64,000 bases of DNA from Thermococcus gorgonarius (lineage in GTDB: Archaea; Methanobacteriota_B; Thermococci; Thermococcales; Thermococcaceae), in the NCBI RefSeq assembly GCF_002214385.1, contig NZ_CP014855.1:1-64000 (forward strand), given 5' to 3'. This document shows, in pieces, positions 1-7,240 of the stretch; position 1 is the stretch's first letter; every line of letters begins with the position of its first letter. The notes below the pieces were generated by a model. That model was not told the DNA's origin. It did not search any database and saw nothing but the letters and a program-made list of their open reading frames with translations. A program made the translations under genes and the position numbers.

Positions 1-1
1 C

Positions 2-913
2 AACAAAAATAAAGGGAAGTGGCTGGAAAAATCCATTAATAGTGTTCTGAATCAGACGTATGATGACTGGGAGTTGATAATTATCGATGATTATTCTACT
101 GACAACAGTAAGGAAATAATTCGACGTTTTATGGAACAGGATGATAGAATAATTGGTATCTTCAATCCAGATAAGCCATTTCCATTAACCCGTAACATTG
201 GTCTCGAGCGTGCGTCGGGTGAGTATGTACTATTCCTTGATAGTGATGATTGGATTAATGAAAAGATGTTAGAGAATGCTGTTAATCATCTTGAGAATGA
301 TGATGTGGATATGTATATTTCAAGTTATAGGGTAATCAGGAGTAATGGTTCCACTAAAGATTTTGTTTATAATCGTGGTGTCTATTCACATTTTGATGTA
401 TTGAAAGGTAAGTTTAGGGGGGGAATAGGTAATTCTGTCTTAAAGAAGAAAATTCTTGATAGGTATAATATTAGGTACCCACCGTATATATACTCTGAGG
501 ATAGTTACTTCTACTTTTTTTATGAATCTGTTATAGACAAGGTTTTTGTTGATGATTATATTGGATTCATTAACAACAGAATGGGCAGTAATGTGGTTAC
601 AAATAAGAAAGTATTAAAAGAGAAGTTTACTCAAACTGAGAATAATTACAAATTGTTGTTTTCACAATTAGAGAAAATTGGTAAAACAGCTGAGATTTCG
701 TTAATTAAAAAATATCAATATCCTATCAGTATATTAATCTATTTGGATTTTGTTGACAGGAAACACAAGTTCCTGTATCTGTTAAAGTATTCCAAGGTAA
801 TTTTTCCTTTCCTGATATTAGGGAGGGCAAACGGGGATGTCCTGTGGTTGTGGAGTATAGTTATTGATAGTATTATTCCTGTAAAATGGTTCATACGGAG
901 GGTTATGAGGTGA
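2..913 (+). CDS. Family 2 glycosyltransferase, N-terminus cut by window edge
   Basis: The reading frame is open from base 2, so the first few dozen residues, including the opening beta strand of the GT-A fold, lie outside the window. What remains shows the GT2 signature: SVLNQTYDDWELIIIDDYSTD near the start, then LFLDSDDW, whose aspartates bind the metal and nucleotide sugar. The family moves a sugar from an activated donor to a growing glycan on the cytoplasmic face of the membrane. Composition is far more AT-rich than the core genes downstream, as is usual for variable surface-polysaccharide or N-glycan islands. The stop overlaps the next glycosyltransferase by four bases (GTGA), indicating one operon. 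Donor and acceptor cannot be read from sequence. Confidence 0.9.
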   Translation, partial: NKNKGKWLEKSINSVLNQTYDDWELIIIDDYSTDNSKEIIRRFMEQDDRIIGIFNPDKPFPLTRNIGLERASGEYVLFLDSDDWINEKMLENAVNHLENDDVDMYISSYRVIRSNGSTKDFVYNRGVYSHFDVLKGKFRGGIGNSVLKKKILDRYNIRYPPYIYSEDSYFYFFYESVIDKVFVDDYIGFINNRMGSNVVTNKKVLKEKFTQTENNYKLLFSQLEKIGKTAEISLIKKYQYPISILIYLDFVDRKHKFLYLLKYSKVIFPFLILGRANGDVLWLWSIVIDSIIPVKWFIRRVMR

Positions 914-1941
914 ATATCTTTGTTCACAGGGTCGGTGTGAAAGGTGGTGCACAACTTGTTATGAAAAAGGTCGTGGAGGTACTCGACAAATTACGTGATG
1001 AGTTTGATCTGTATATAGTATGTTCTCTTGACGGAATTGATGAATGTAAATTATGTGATGAAGTTTTCAACTACAATCAACTATTACCCTCAAGTTTTGG
1101 TGATGTGGTTTCGAATTTGCTTCTCCAGAGGAAATTATCGAGTAAACATTTTGATATTGTAATAACTCACTCACTTCTTCCTCCCAATCTCGTGAATAAT
1201 AGTCAATACACTATAACGTTTGATGGACGAGATTGGTCGGACTTCATAAAAACACGAAATTTAGTTGGGAAACTTGTTGAGTACATCCCTTGGAGAATTC
1301 GTGAAGTTCAATACAAAAACTCCGTGATCTTTTTAATAAACCCAGAAAACAGGGATTACTATTTCAGACTCCACCCTCAAAAAGTTTTCTTTGTCCCTAA
1401 CGGTGTTGATGTTGGACTTGTATCGTCTATCCCCCCCGTTCCGAAGGTTTACGACTTTGGGTTCCTCGGAAGGTTCTCTCCTGAAAAGAATCCTTATTTA
1501 GTAATGGAGGCGTTTAAGAATACGAGATTTTCTGGGATAATGATTGGTGCAAATGATAATTATAAGGTTGGAAATATTTACATAAAGAAGTTTATGAAAA
1601 GAAAAGACGCACTAAGAGAAATTAAAAAAGCAAGAATAGGTATACTTCCCTCTTTACATGAGGGGTTTCCATTAGTTCTATTAGAATTTTTGGTCCTAGG
1701 AATTCCTGTGATTGTGAGTGACTCAGTAAAAACTCCCGTAGATACTTTTGTAATAAAGTTTAAATGCTGTGATAGAGACAGTCTTTTATCCACATTTTTG
1801 CATGTTTATGATAACTATCCCTATTATCAAAAAAAAGCCTTAAAAAATAGAAGAATCATAATTAAGAAATTCAACTGGGAAAAAACATTAGAGTCAAGTT
1901 TAAGAAGAGTTATAGCAGAGGTGAAAATGTCTTCTTATTGA
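910..1941 (+). CDS. GT4-type (family 1) glycosyltransferase
   Basis: This is a GT-B fold transferase of about 343 residues. The N-terminus carries the GT4 acceptor-domain loop VGVKGGAQ. The C-terminal half has FLGRFSPEKNP and the EX7E element EGFPLVLLE at roughly residues 250-258, which contacts the nucleotide sugar. I place the start at GTG 910 rather than an upstream in-frame ATG at 886, because GGAGGG at 897-902 sits seven bases before it and the start then overlaps the previous stop in the usual GTGA manner. It is the second gene of the glycan operon and meets the opposite-strand GT2 gene tail to tail with a seven-base overlap. The sugar transferred is unknown. Confidence 0.88.
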   Translation: MNIFVHRVGVKGGAQLVMKKVVEVLDKLRDEFDLYIVCSLDGIDECKLCDEVFNYNQLLPSSFGDVVSNLLLQRKLSSKHFDIVITHSLLPPNLVNNSQYTITFDGRDWSDFIKTRNLVGKLVEYIPWRIREVQYKNSVIFLINPENRDYYFRLHPQKVFFVPNGVDVGLVSSIPPVPKVYDFGFLGRFSPEKNPYLVMEAFKNTRFSGIMIGANDNYKVGNIYIKKFMKRKDALREIKKARIGILPSLHEGFPLVLLEFLVLGIPVIVSDSVKTPVDTFVIKFKCCDRDSLLSTFLHVYDNYPYYQKKALKNRRIIIKKFNWEKTLESSLRRVIAEVKMSSY

Positions 1942-2768
1942 GACATAATCTTATTGCTTAGGAACTTATAAACATCGTTATACCTATTTAGGAACAACAC
2001 AGAAAACTTCATTAACCAGTAGTCTGAGAGAGATACTCTGCCGATAGTTTTTTCATACCACAGCCATCTGAGAACCAGCAACTTTTTTGCTTCAACTGGT
2101 GTAGCATTCCACCATTTTTTGACAAAGTTTCCAAAGCTACTGAAATATACTCTATGTTTCTCCCGCAGATTTGATGATAGGTAATATTTTGCCAATGGTT
2201 CTGGGATGCATCCGACTGGATATTTTTGGCTGATTCTCAACCAGTAGTCCCAGTCTTCTGCGAATTTTAATGACTCGTCGAAAAAGCCCACCCGTTTAAT
2301 CACGTCTCGTCTTATCATAACAGTCGAAGTTCCAATAAAATTGCCCGTGATCAGCTTTTTATACACCTTTCCGGAAATACACTCCTGTTTTTCCCTTAAG
2401 ATTGTTCCATTAGGTAGAATTTTTAAGTAGTGAGTATACACCAGCCCGATCTTGCTCTCTTTAAATAGTTTAACTTGCTTTTCGAGTTTGCTTTCTATCC
2501 ACTCGTCGTCATCGTCCAAAAATGCTATATATTCCCCTCTTGCGTGTTTCATCCCGATGTTTCTGGCTTCTGATACGTTAGCGTTTGGCTCGTTGAGAAT
2601 AATTATCCGATCATCTTTCAAGGACTTCTGTATAGACTCTTTCTCAGGATTCCCTACTATTATTATCTCCAAATCCTGGAACGTTTGGTTTAACACGGAC
2701 TGGATTGCACGTTTTAATAGGTTCTCTCGCCCTTGGACCGTTGGGATTATCACTGATACAGTTACCAT
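1935..2768 (-). CDS. Family 2 glycosyltransferase
   Basis: The protein of about 277 residues begins VTVSVIIPTVQGRENLL, followed by LNQTFQDLEIIIVGN and FLDDDDEW, the canonical GT2 nucleotide-binding strand and DXD motif. A region with SSFGNFVKKWW and several aromatic residues follows the catalytic core and may form the acceptor site. ATG 2768 is preferred over the upstream GTG 2777 because AAGGTGG lies just ahead of it. It follows the flippase gene by about 45 bases on the same strand, so flippase and transferase probably form one transcript for making and exporting a lipid-linked glycan. Base composition is AT-rich like the neighbouring transferases. Confidence 0.88.
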   Translation of the reverse strand: MVTVSVIIPTVQGRENLLKRAIQSVLNQTFQDLEIIIVGNPEKESIQKSLKDDRIIILNEPNANVSEARNIGMKHARGEYIAFLDDDDEWIESKLEKQVKLFKESKIGLVYTHYLKILPNGTILREKQECISGKVYKKLITGNFIGTSTVMIRRDVIKRVGFFDESLKFAEDWDYWLRISQKYPVGCIPEPLAKYYLSSNLREKHRVYFSSFGNFVKKWWNATPVEAKKLLVLRWLWYEKTIGRVSLSDYWLMKFSVLFLNRYNDVYKFLSNKIMSQ

Positions 2769-2812
2769 ATAATCCACCTTAGTTTGTTTATCCGAGTGTC
2801 TAAGTTTTTACT

Positions 2813-4048
2813 CTATCTGCTCTCGCGGGGGATATAAATATAACTCCTAAGAGTAGCGAACAGTTGGCTCACCACTGTAGCCACTGCTGCCCCGCTGGCC
2901 CCGTAGTGGAGTATGAGAATGTAATTTAATATCACGTTCAGCAGTGCGGTAAACCCCGTAATCTTCGTAAAGGTGAGCTCCCTCCCGGTCGCGTTCATAA
3001 AGCTCCCGAAGAGGGAGTTCAAGAACATAAAAGGCATTGCAAAGGCAAGAATCCTCAGGATGGAAACGCTCGGGAGAAACTCTTCCCCGAAAACAATAAT
3101 TATTCCGAGGCGGGCAAAGATGTAGTAGCCTGCAGTTCCGAGAATGCCAAGTCCCAAGAGTGCCTGGAAGCTTTTCCTAAAGAGGGCATTAAGTGTCTTT
3201 CTGTCTTTTTCCCAAAAACGGGCCATGGAGGGCATTGTTGTAGAGATAACTATGCCTGGGACAAAAAGAGAAACTTCAATAAGGGTATAAGCCGCCCTAT
3301 AAATTCCCGTTTCATAATCTCCTTTCATTAGGCTCAGCATTACCATATCAGTGCGGTAGTAGATAAGAGTGAAAAGTCCAATAAGCCAGAATGGGTATGA
3401 TTTCTTAAGGAGTGAGATCCAAACATCAGGTTTAAACCTAATCTTGATTTTGTCCACGAACTTCGAACCCCAATGTATTCTCAGACCCTCCCTTATAACG
3501 TAACCAAGGAGAAGGGTTACAATGAATGGCGAGAGGGAGCGATAGAAATATAGAGTTGCACCACCAACGAAGAACGCCCAGATTCTTTCAATTGTCCTGG
3601 CTAGGGCCTCGTACTTGGTAACCTCGTGGGCGTACATAATATTCACAAACACATAAGAGATCCAAGTAAGCATAGCTTCTGCTCCCGCCAGTATTATGAG
3701 AATCTTCATCCACCTCGGCTTTGGAAGGGGCAACGTTAACGCGACGATTATGAGGAAATTTAGGAGTGCAAGGACAACTTTGAATCCGAGAACGTCAGGC
3801 AAAAGTTCCTTCGCCCTACTTCTGTTCCTCGCGACTTCGCGCATGAAATAATAACCAACACCAAGGTCTGAGAATATTCCGAGAAGGCCCACGTAATAAA
3901 AGATGAAAGAATACTGTCCAAGTCCCTCTGGCCCGAGCGTTCTGCTAAGAATAACGATTACACCATACGCTAGGAGTTTCGAAATTATCTCTGCCCCAAA
4001 CAGCCAGCCTGCATTCCTTATCAGCTTTAGTTTAAGATTCTCGGCCAT
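2813..4048 (-). CDS. Polysaccharide flippase (Wzx/MOP superfamily)
   Basis: This 411-residue protein is almost wholly hydrophobic, with about twelve predicted membrane helices. It opens with LIRNAGWLFGAEIISKLLAYG and has SRTLGPEGLGQYSF, both typical of the Wzx/RfbX branch of the MOP superfamily. Such proteins flip lipid-linked oligosaccharides from the cytoplasmic to the outer face of the membrane. Its length matches the family, and its position ahead of a GT2 gene and opposite two more transferases supports a role in surface polysaccharide or N-glycan export. GAGG in the leader about ten bases before the ATG may be its ribosome binding site. Its composition is closer to the chromosome than that of the transferases. 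Confidence 0.88.
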   Translation of the reverse strand: MAENLKLKLIRNAGWLFGAEIISKLLAYGVIVILSRTLGPEGLGQYSFIFYYVGLLGIFSDLGVGYYFMREVARNRSRAKELLPDVLGFKVVLALLNFLIIVALTLPLPKPRWMKILIILAGAEAMLTWISYVFVNIMYAHEVTKYEALARTIERIWAFFVGGATLYFYRSLSPFIVTLLLGYVIREGLRIHWGSKFVDKIKIRFKPDVWISLLKKSYPFWLIGLFTLIYYRTDMVMLSLMKGDYETGIYRAAYTLIEVSLFVPGIVISTTMPSMARFWEKDRKTLNALFRKSFQALLGLGILGTAGYYIFARLGIIIVFGEEFLPSVSILRILAFAMPFMFLNSLFGSFMNATGRELTFTKITGFTALLNVILNYILILHYGASGAAVATVVSQLFATLRSYIYIPRESR

Positions 4049-4287
4049 GACAGCCTCAGTAAGAGTGAAAGAATTAAAAACTTAATCCTCCTCTGTATTT
4101 TCGCGTACCCGCCCATGAGGCTTTTCCTGGGTTCGAGTTCATTATCTCGCACTTCTCGTTGATAGTGAGGCGGCATATCGTCGAATTCTGTATTAGAGAA
4201 CCACTCTATGCTCTCTGTGCTGTTTAATCCTCTTTTAACATGCTGCTTTGCCCGATTTTGTAACTCTTTATTTAAGTTGGCTTTTAA
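4027..4287 (-). pseudogene. Possible remnant coding fragment upstream of flippase
   Basis: One minus-strand frame stays open for about 86 codons across this otherwise non-coding stretch and runs into the first bases of the flippase gene in another frame. Its translation looks protein-like: it contains STESIEWFSNTEFDDMPPHY and ends with a basic stretch plus a hydrophobic run (IKFLILSLLLRLSWP). No convincing start codon with a ribosome binding site is present at its beginning; the possible internal starts are ATG or GTG codons in the middle. I read it as a decayed or truncated gene at the border of the glycan island, with a short membrane-anchored protein as the alternative. The rest of 4049-4357 holds the promoter of the next gene. 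Confidence 0.25.
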
Positions 4288-4299
4288 CTATCTTTGATA

Positions 4300-4314
4300 G
4301 AAACCTTTATAAGC
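4300..4314 (+). promoter_or_regulatory. BRE/TATA box of the TasA-like gene
   Basis: GAAACC followed by TTTATAAG fits an archaeal BRE plus TATA element. It is about 45 bases ahead of the chosen ATG at 4358, giving a leader of roughly 20 bases that contains the ribosome binding site GGGGTGG. Confidence 0.6.
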
Positions 4315-4357
4315 TTCAGTCGCGGATTTTCATTGACGACTATTTGGGGTGGTCAAA

Positions 4358-4954
4358 ATGAAACGGGTTATAGTTGTTGGAGTGCTCGGTATCCTGGTGT
4401 TTCTGGCCGGCGTCAAGTTCGGAGTTTCGTACTTCAGCGACGTGGCCAAGTCCGAGGGAAACCAGATCTCCACCGGGGACTTTGACATCGGCATAAGCAG
4501 AGACGGGGAAAGGTTCTACGATGACTACAAGCTCTTCTCTTTCGACGATCTTCAGCCTGGAGAGGAGAGGACTGTTGATTTCTACATCAAAAACCGCGGA
4601 GACTACCCGGTCTCCTCTGTGGGCATGGTCTTCAACGTCACCGACCTTGAGGACGGCAGTCTAAGCAAAGCAGAGGCCCTGGTTGATAAAACCCTCGATG
4701 CTGGCGAGCTCAGTAAATACCTGATAATCAAGGACTTCCGCGTCTCTCAGGATGGCTATGAGGAAGTCCTCAGCGACTACATTGGGAAGAGCCTGAAGGA
4801 GCTCAATATGAGCGAACTCCAGATCTTCTCGGGCTCACTTCCGGAAAATGGAATTCTAAAGGTAACTCTAACTGTTCAACTTTCCCCCTCAGCTGGCAAC
4901 GACTGTCTCACCGACACTTCAAAGATCGGCATTCTGATCACCGCGGAGCAGTAA
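4358..4954 (+). CDS. Exported TasA/camelysin-like protein
   Basis: The protein of 198 residues starts with a basic N-terminus and one hydrophobic helix (VIVVGVLGILVFLAGVKFG), then SYFSDVAKSEGNQISTGDFD. This resembles the SipW-dependent signal region and first strand of the TasA/CalY (camelysin, M73-like) family. The remainder is predicted beta-rich, with DLQPGEERTVDFYIKNRGDYP typical of the family's Ig-like sandwich. In bacteria TasA forms biofilm fibres, and archaeal relatives form bundling pili (AbpA of Pyrobaculum), so a surface fibre role is plausible but inferred. I chose ATG 4358 over GTG 4349 because GGGGTGG ends six bases before it. No dedicated signal peptidase gene is adjacent. Two cysteines are present in total at most, so disulfides are unlikely to dominate. 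Confidence 0.65.
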   Translation: MKRVIVVGVLGILVFLAGVKFGVSYFSDVAKSEGNQISTGDFDIGISRDGERFYDDYKLFSFDDLQPGEERTVDFYIKNRGDYPVSSVGMVFNVTDLEDGSLSKAEALVDKTLDAGELSKYLIIKDFRVSQDGYEEVLSDYIGKSLKELNMSELQIFSGSLPENGILKVTLTVQLSPSAGNDCLTDTSKIGILITAEQ

Positions 4955-4962
4955 TGGGAAGC

Positions 4963-4970
4963 CTCTTAAA
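4963..4970 (+). promoter_or_regulatory. TATA box of first C/D box sRNA
   Basis: TCTTAAAC lies about 25 bases before the predicted 5' end of the first guide RNA near 4992, the expected archaeal TATA-to-start distance. Confidence 0.45.
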
Positions 4971-4991
4971 CTCCCACGGGAAGCAATTAAC

Positions 4992-5047
4992 GCGATGATG
5001 AGTGATGGGCGAACCGACTGGTGAGGAAGGAAAGGTGATCGCTGAGC
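4992..5047 (+). ncRNA. C/D box guide sRNA (first of tandem pair)
   Basis: Box C is ATGATGA at 4995-5001 and box D is CTGA at 5042-5045, exactly 40 bases apart, the same spacing as in the second RNA 90 bases downstream. A degenerate D' (CCGA, 5014-5017) follows a 12-base guide at 5002-5013, and GTGAGGA at 5021-5027 can serve as C'. The 12-base guide pairs, with one G-U and one end mismatch, to UUCGCCCAUUAA, which I recall as the archaeal 23S A-loop; the fifth-base rule would place 2'-O-methylation at the C equivalent to E. coli C2558. The D-box guide is unassigned. The terminal stem is weak and the internal boxes imperfect, hence only moderate confidence. Confidence 0.6.
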
Positions 5048-5050
5048 ATA

Positions 5051-5060
5051 CCTTTTTAAC
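5051..5060 (+). promoter_or_regulatory. TATA box of second C/D box sRNA
   Basis: CCTTTTTAAC is a good archaeal TATA element. Its centre is about 27 bases before 5082, where the terminal stem of the second guide RNA begins, so this RNA appears to have its own promoter rather than being processed from the upstream mRNA. Confidence 0.6.
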
Positions 5061-5081
5061 CCTCTCTTTTTGAATCCTCTT

Positions 5082-5139
5082 GGGATGATGACTTCAGCCT
5101 TGCCTGAGGCTCGTGATGATGGAGTGACGGACTGACCCC
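5082..5139 (+). ncRNA. C/D box guide sRNA (second of tandem pair)
   Basis: All four boxes are canonical: C ATGATGA 5085-5091, D' CTGA 5104-5107, C' GTGATGA 5113-5119, D CTGA 5132-5135. Both guides are exactly 12 bases, the archaeal optimum, and a GGG/CCC terminal stem closes the RNA at 5082-5084 and 5136-5138. The D' guide (5092-5103) is complementary over 11 bases to the 16S segment GCAAGGCUGAA, and the D guide (5120-5131) to CCGUCACUCCA, both recalled from archaeal 16S. Counting five bases from the boxes predicts methylation at the equivalents of E. coli G902 (helix 27) and U1406 (helix 44, decoding site). The RNA would work with L7Ae, Nop5 and fibrillarin, none of which is encoded in this window. 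Confidence 0.9.
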
Positions 5140-5195
5140 TCCACTTATTTTTAGTTTGGCGTTATCTCATCACGCCGCGGCACGGAGGTGGTAAG

Positions 5196-6056
5196 TTGGA
5201 AGCGGTTTACAAGCCTATCTGGCTTTCTATAGTCGGAAACGTTCTGCTCGCCCTGCTCAAGCTAGTCATCGGGTTCCTCTACTCAAGCATAGCCCTCATA
5301 TCGGACGGCGTCCACTCACTGAGCGACGTGATAACGAGCGTCATCGGCTATGTTGGGATAAGGATATCCTCCAAACCCCCTGATCAGAGTCACCCTTTTG
5401 GCCATTCGCGCTTTGAGCCGCTGGTTGCTTTTCTCATCGGGGAAGCGCTCCTCATAGTCGCATACGAGATAGGGCGCGATTCCATCTACAGGCTCATGAG
5501 GGGAGAGGTGGTAGACGTCAACTCTATCATGCTTGGAGTTACCATTCTCTCGATCCTTGCCAAGGAAGCCATGTTCCGCTATTCTCTCCACGTTGGCAGA
5601 AAACTTAACAGCCAGATTTTAATAGCGGATGCCTACCACCACAGGAGCGATTCACTGAGCAGTCTGGCGGTTCTGGTCGGGTTGGGAGCACAGAGGCTTG
5701 GATTCAGATACGGTGACGCTCTAGCCGGCCTCGTGGTGGCGGTCTTCCTCCTGAAGGTCTCCTTTGATATAATCCTCCAGAACATTGGCTACCTGACCGG
5801 CCAGGCTCCATCCTTCGAGGTCTGCGAGGAGATAAAGAAGCGTGCTCTCAGCGTCCCAAACGTCCTTGGCGTTCACGACCTGCGGGCGCACTACGTCGGA
5901 AACAAGCTCCACGTGGAGCTACACATCGAAGTGCCGCCGGAGCTGACTCTGAAAGAGGCCCACGATATCAGCGAGGAGGTGAAGAAACGCGTGGAGGAGA
6001 TTCCAGAGGTGGACAGGGTCTTTGTCCACGTGGACATAAAAGGGGTTACGGAGTGA
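5196..6056 (+). CDS. Cation diffusion facilitator (divalent metal efflux)
   Basis: The 286-residue protein has six predicted membrane helices in the first 200 residues and a soluble C-terminal domain of about 85 residues, the standard CDF plan. Metal-site signatures are visible: ISDGVHSLSDVITS in helix two and ADAYHHRSDSLSS (HxxxD) in helix five. CDF proteins export Zn, Mn, Fe, Co or Cd in exchange for protons; the metal cannot be fixed from these motifs. The C-terminal domain has the ferredoxin-like dimerisation fold (HVELHIEVPPELTLKEAHDI). TTG 5196 follows GGAGGTGG by four bases and is the best start. Its 3' end overlaps the convergent decarboxylase gene by 11 bases. Confidence 0.93.
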   Translation: MEAVYKPIWLSIVGNVLLALLKLVIGFLYSSIALISDGVHSLSDVITSVIGYVGIRISSKPPDQSHPFGHSRFEPLVAFLIGEALLIVAYEIGRDSIYRLMRGEVVDVNSIMLGVTILSILAKEAMFRYSLHVGRKLNSQILIADAYHHRSDSLSSLAVLVGLGAQRLGFRYGDALAGLVVAVFLLKVSFDIILQNIGYLTGQAPSFEVCEEIKKRALSVPNVLGVHDLRAHYVGNKLHVELHIEVPPELTLKEAHDISEEVKKRVEEIPEVDRVFVHVDIKGVTE

Positions 6057-7206
6057 GGCCTGCCACGATCTCCCTCAAATCCTTCAAAAACTCCTCTAGG
6101 TGTTCCCTCCTCACGTGAGGCATCATCACGATCCTAATGTAGCCCCGGTGAGCACTTATTCCCCAGCCGCGCTTCTTCAGCTCTTCTTCAACCTTTTCCA
6201 GGTTTTTGGTTCCGAAGGAGACTATGTTGAGCACCGGCTCACGGATGAGGTAAACTCCAGGTATCTTCTTCAGCTCCTCGGCGAACCATCTGCTCAGCTC
6301 CACCGCCCGTTTAACGACTTCTTTATATCCCTCAAAGCCGAGGTGCTTTATCATCGCCCAGACGGCTAAAGCGTTTGCTCCGGGCCTTGTTCCCGTTATG
6401 GTCGCCTGCCATATCCTCCCACCGGCGAGATAAGGGGCCAGAACGCTTATAGCGTCAATATACTTCTTCTCGCGGAAGATTATTCCGCCGGCTGGAATTG
6501 GAACCATCCCCATCTTGTGGGGGTCTATCGTTATGCTCTTTACGCCTTTGAGCCTGAAGTCGAAGTCGGGGATATCGTAGCCGAGGGCTTTGGCGAAGGG
6601 TATCACGAAGCCGCCAAAAGCCGCATCCACGTGGAGAGGGAGACCGTAGTCTAAAGCCAGGTCGCTCAAGGCTGGAATATCATCGACAACGCCCAAACCG
6701 GTGGTTCCGGCGATGCCGACTATTCCTATTGTATTGTCAGTGATTTTGCTCTCCACGTCCCTCACATCGACGGAATAGTCTTCCTTCAGCTTTGCCCAGA
6801 CGAGCTTAACGCCGAGCATCTCACCTGCCTTGATGAAGGAGAAGTGAGCGCTCTCCGGGAGAACCAGCTCCGGTTCCTCAACGCTGGCCAGATTCCTGAA
6901 GGCCCTTACCGCCAAAATGTTGGCCTCGGTTCCGCCGGAGACTATGTGGCCGTAGCCTTTCTCAAGGCCGAGGAGGTTGGCCAGCATGTTAACTGCTTCT
7001 TTTTCTATTTTCTGGCTCCCCACGTGGAGCCCGGGGTCTCCCAGATTCCTGTCGATGTACTTCATAACAACTTTGACTGCAAAAGGATGAGGATAGGTGC
7101 ACATTGAACCTAGAATCTTGCCCGAATCAAAGGTCAGATCGACTGATGTCTTTTCCTCCAGCTCACGCAGTACTTCCTCCTCGCTCGCTCCTCTTAACGG
7201 GAACAT
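6046..7206 (-). CDS. mfnA: PLP-dependent L-aspartate/L-tyrosine decarboxylase (MfnA family)
   Basis: This group II PLP decarboxylase of 386 residues carries the cofactor lysine in SITIDPHKMGMVP and the PLP-binding LHVDAAFGG. Archaeal MfnA homologues decarboxylate tyrosine for methanofuran in methanogens. In Thermococcus the orthologue acts on aspartate to supply beta-alanine for coenzyme A, so aspartate 1-decarboxylase is the more likely role here. The start is moved to the ATG at 7206, where GGTGGGATC precedes it. The gene is last in a minus-strand operon behind the DUF131 gene and a cation antiporter, with about 34 bases separating it from the antiporter stop. Its tail overlaps the CDF gene on the other strand. 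Confidence 0.9.
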   Translation of the reverse strand: MFPLRGASEEEVLRELEEKTSVDLTFDSGKILGSMCTYPHPFAVKVVMKYIDRNLGDPGLHVGSQKIEKEAVNMLANLLGLEKGYGHIVSGGTEANILAVRAFRNLASVEEPELVLPESAHFSFIKAGEMLGVKLVWAKLKEDYSVDVRDVESKITDNTIGIVGIAGTTGLGVVDDIPALSDLALDYGLPLHVDAAFGGFVIPFAKALGYDIPDFDFRLKGVKSITIDPHKMGMVPIPAGGIIFREKKYIDAISVLAPYLAGGRIWQATITGTRPGANALAVWAMIKHLGFEGYKEVVKRAVELSRWFAEELKKIPGVYLIREPVLNIVSFGTKNLEKVEEELKKRGWGISAHRGYIRIVMMPHVRREHLEEFLKDLREIVAGLTP

Positions 7207-7240
7207 GATCCCACCTTCTTGCGACTGCACTGTTGTTGTT

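Noticed and set aside
4995-5023. Tiny frame MMSDGRTDW in the sRNA interval
   Set aside because: Nine codons without a ribosome binding site; the sequence is better explained as box C and guide of a C/D RNA.
5028-5041. 8-base match of the D-box guide of the first sRNA to the 16S 3' end
   Set aside because: The matching GGTGATC is the same as a Shine-Dalgarno-like sequence common throughout the window, so the match is likely by chance.
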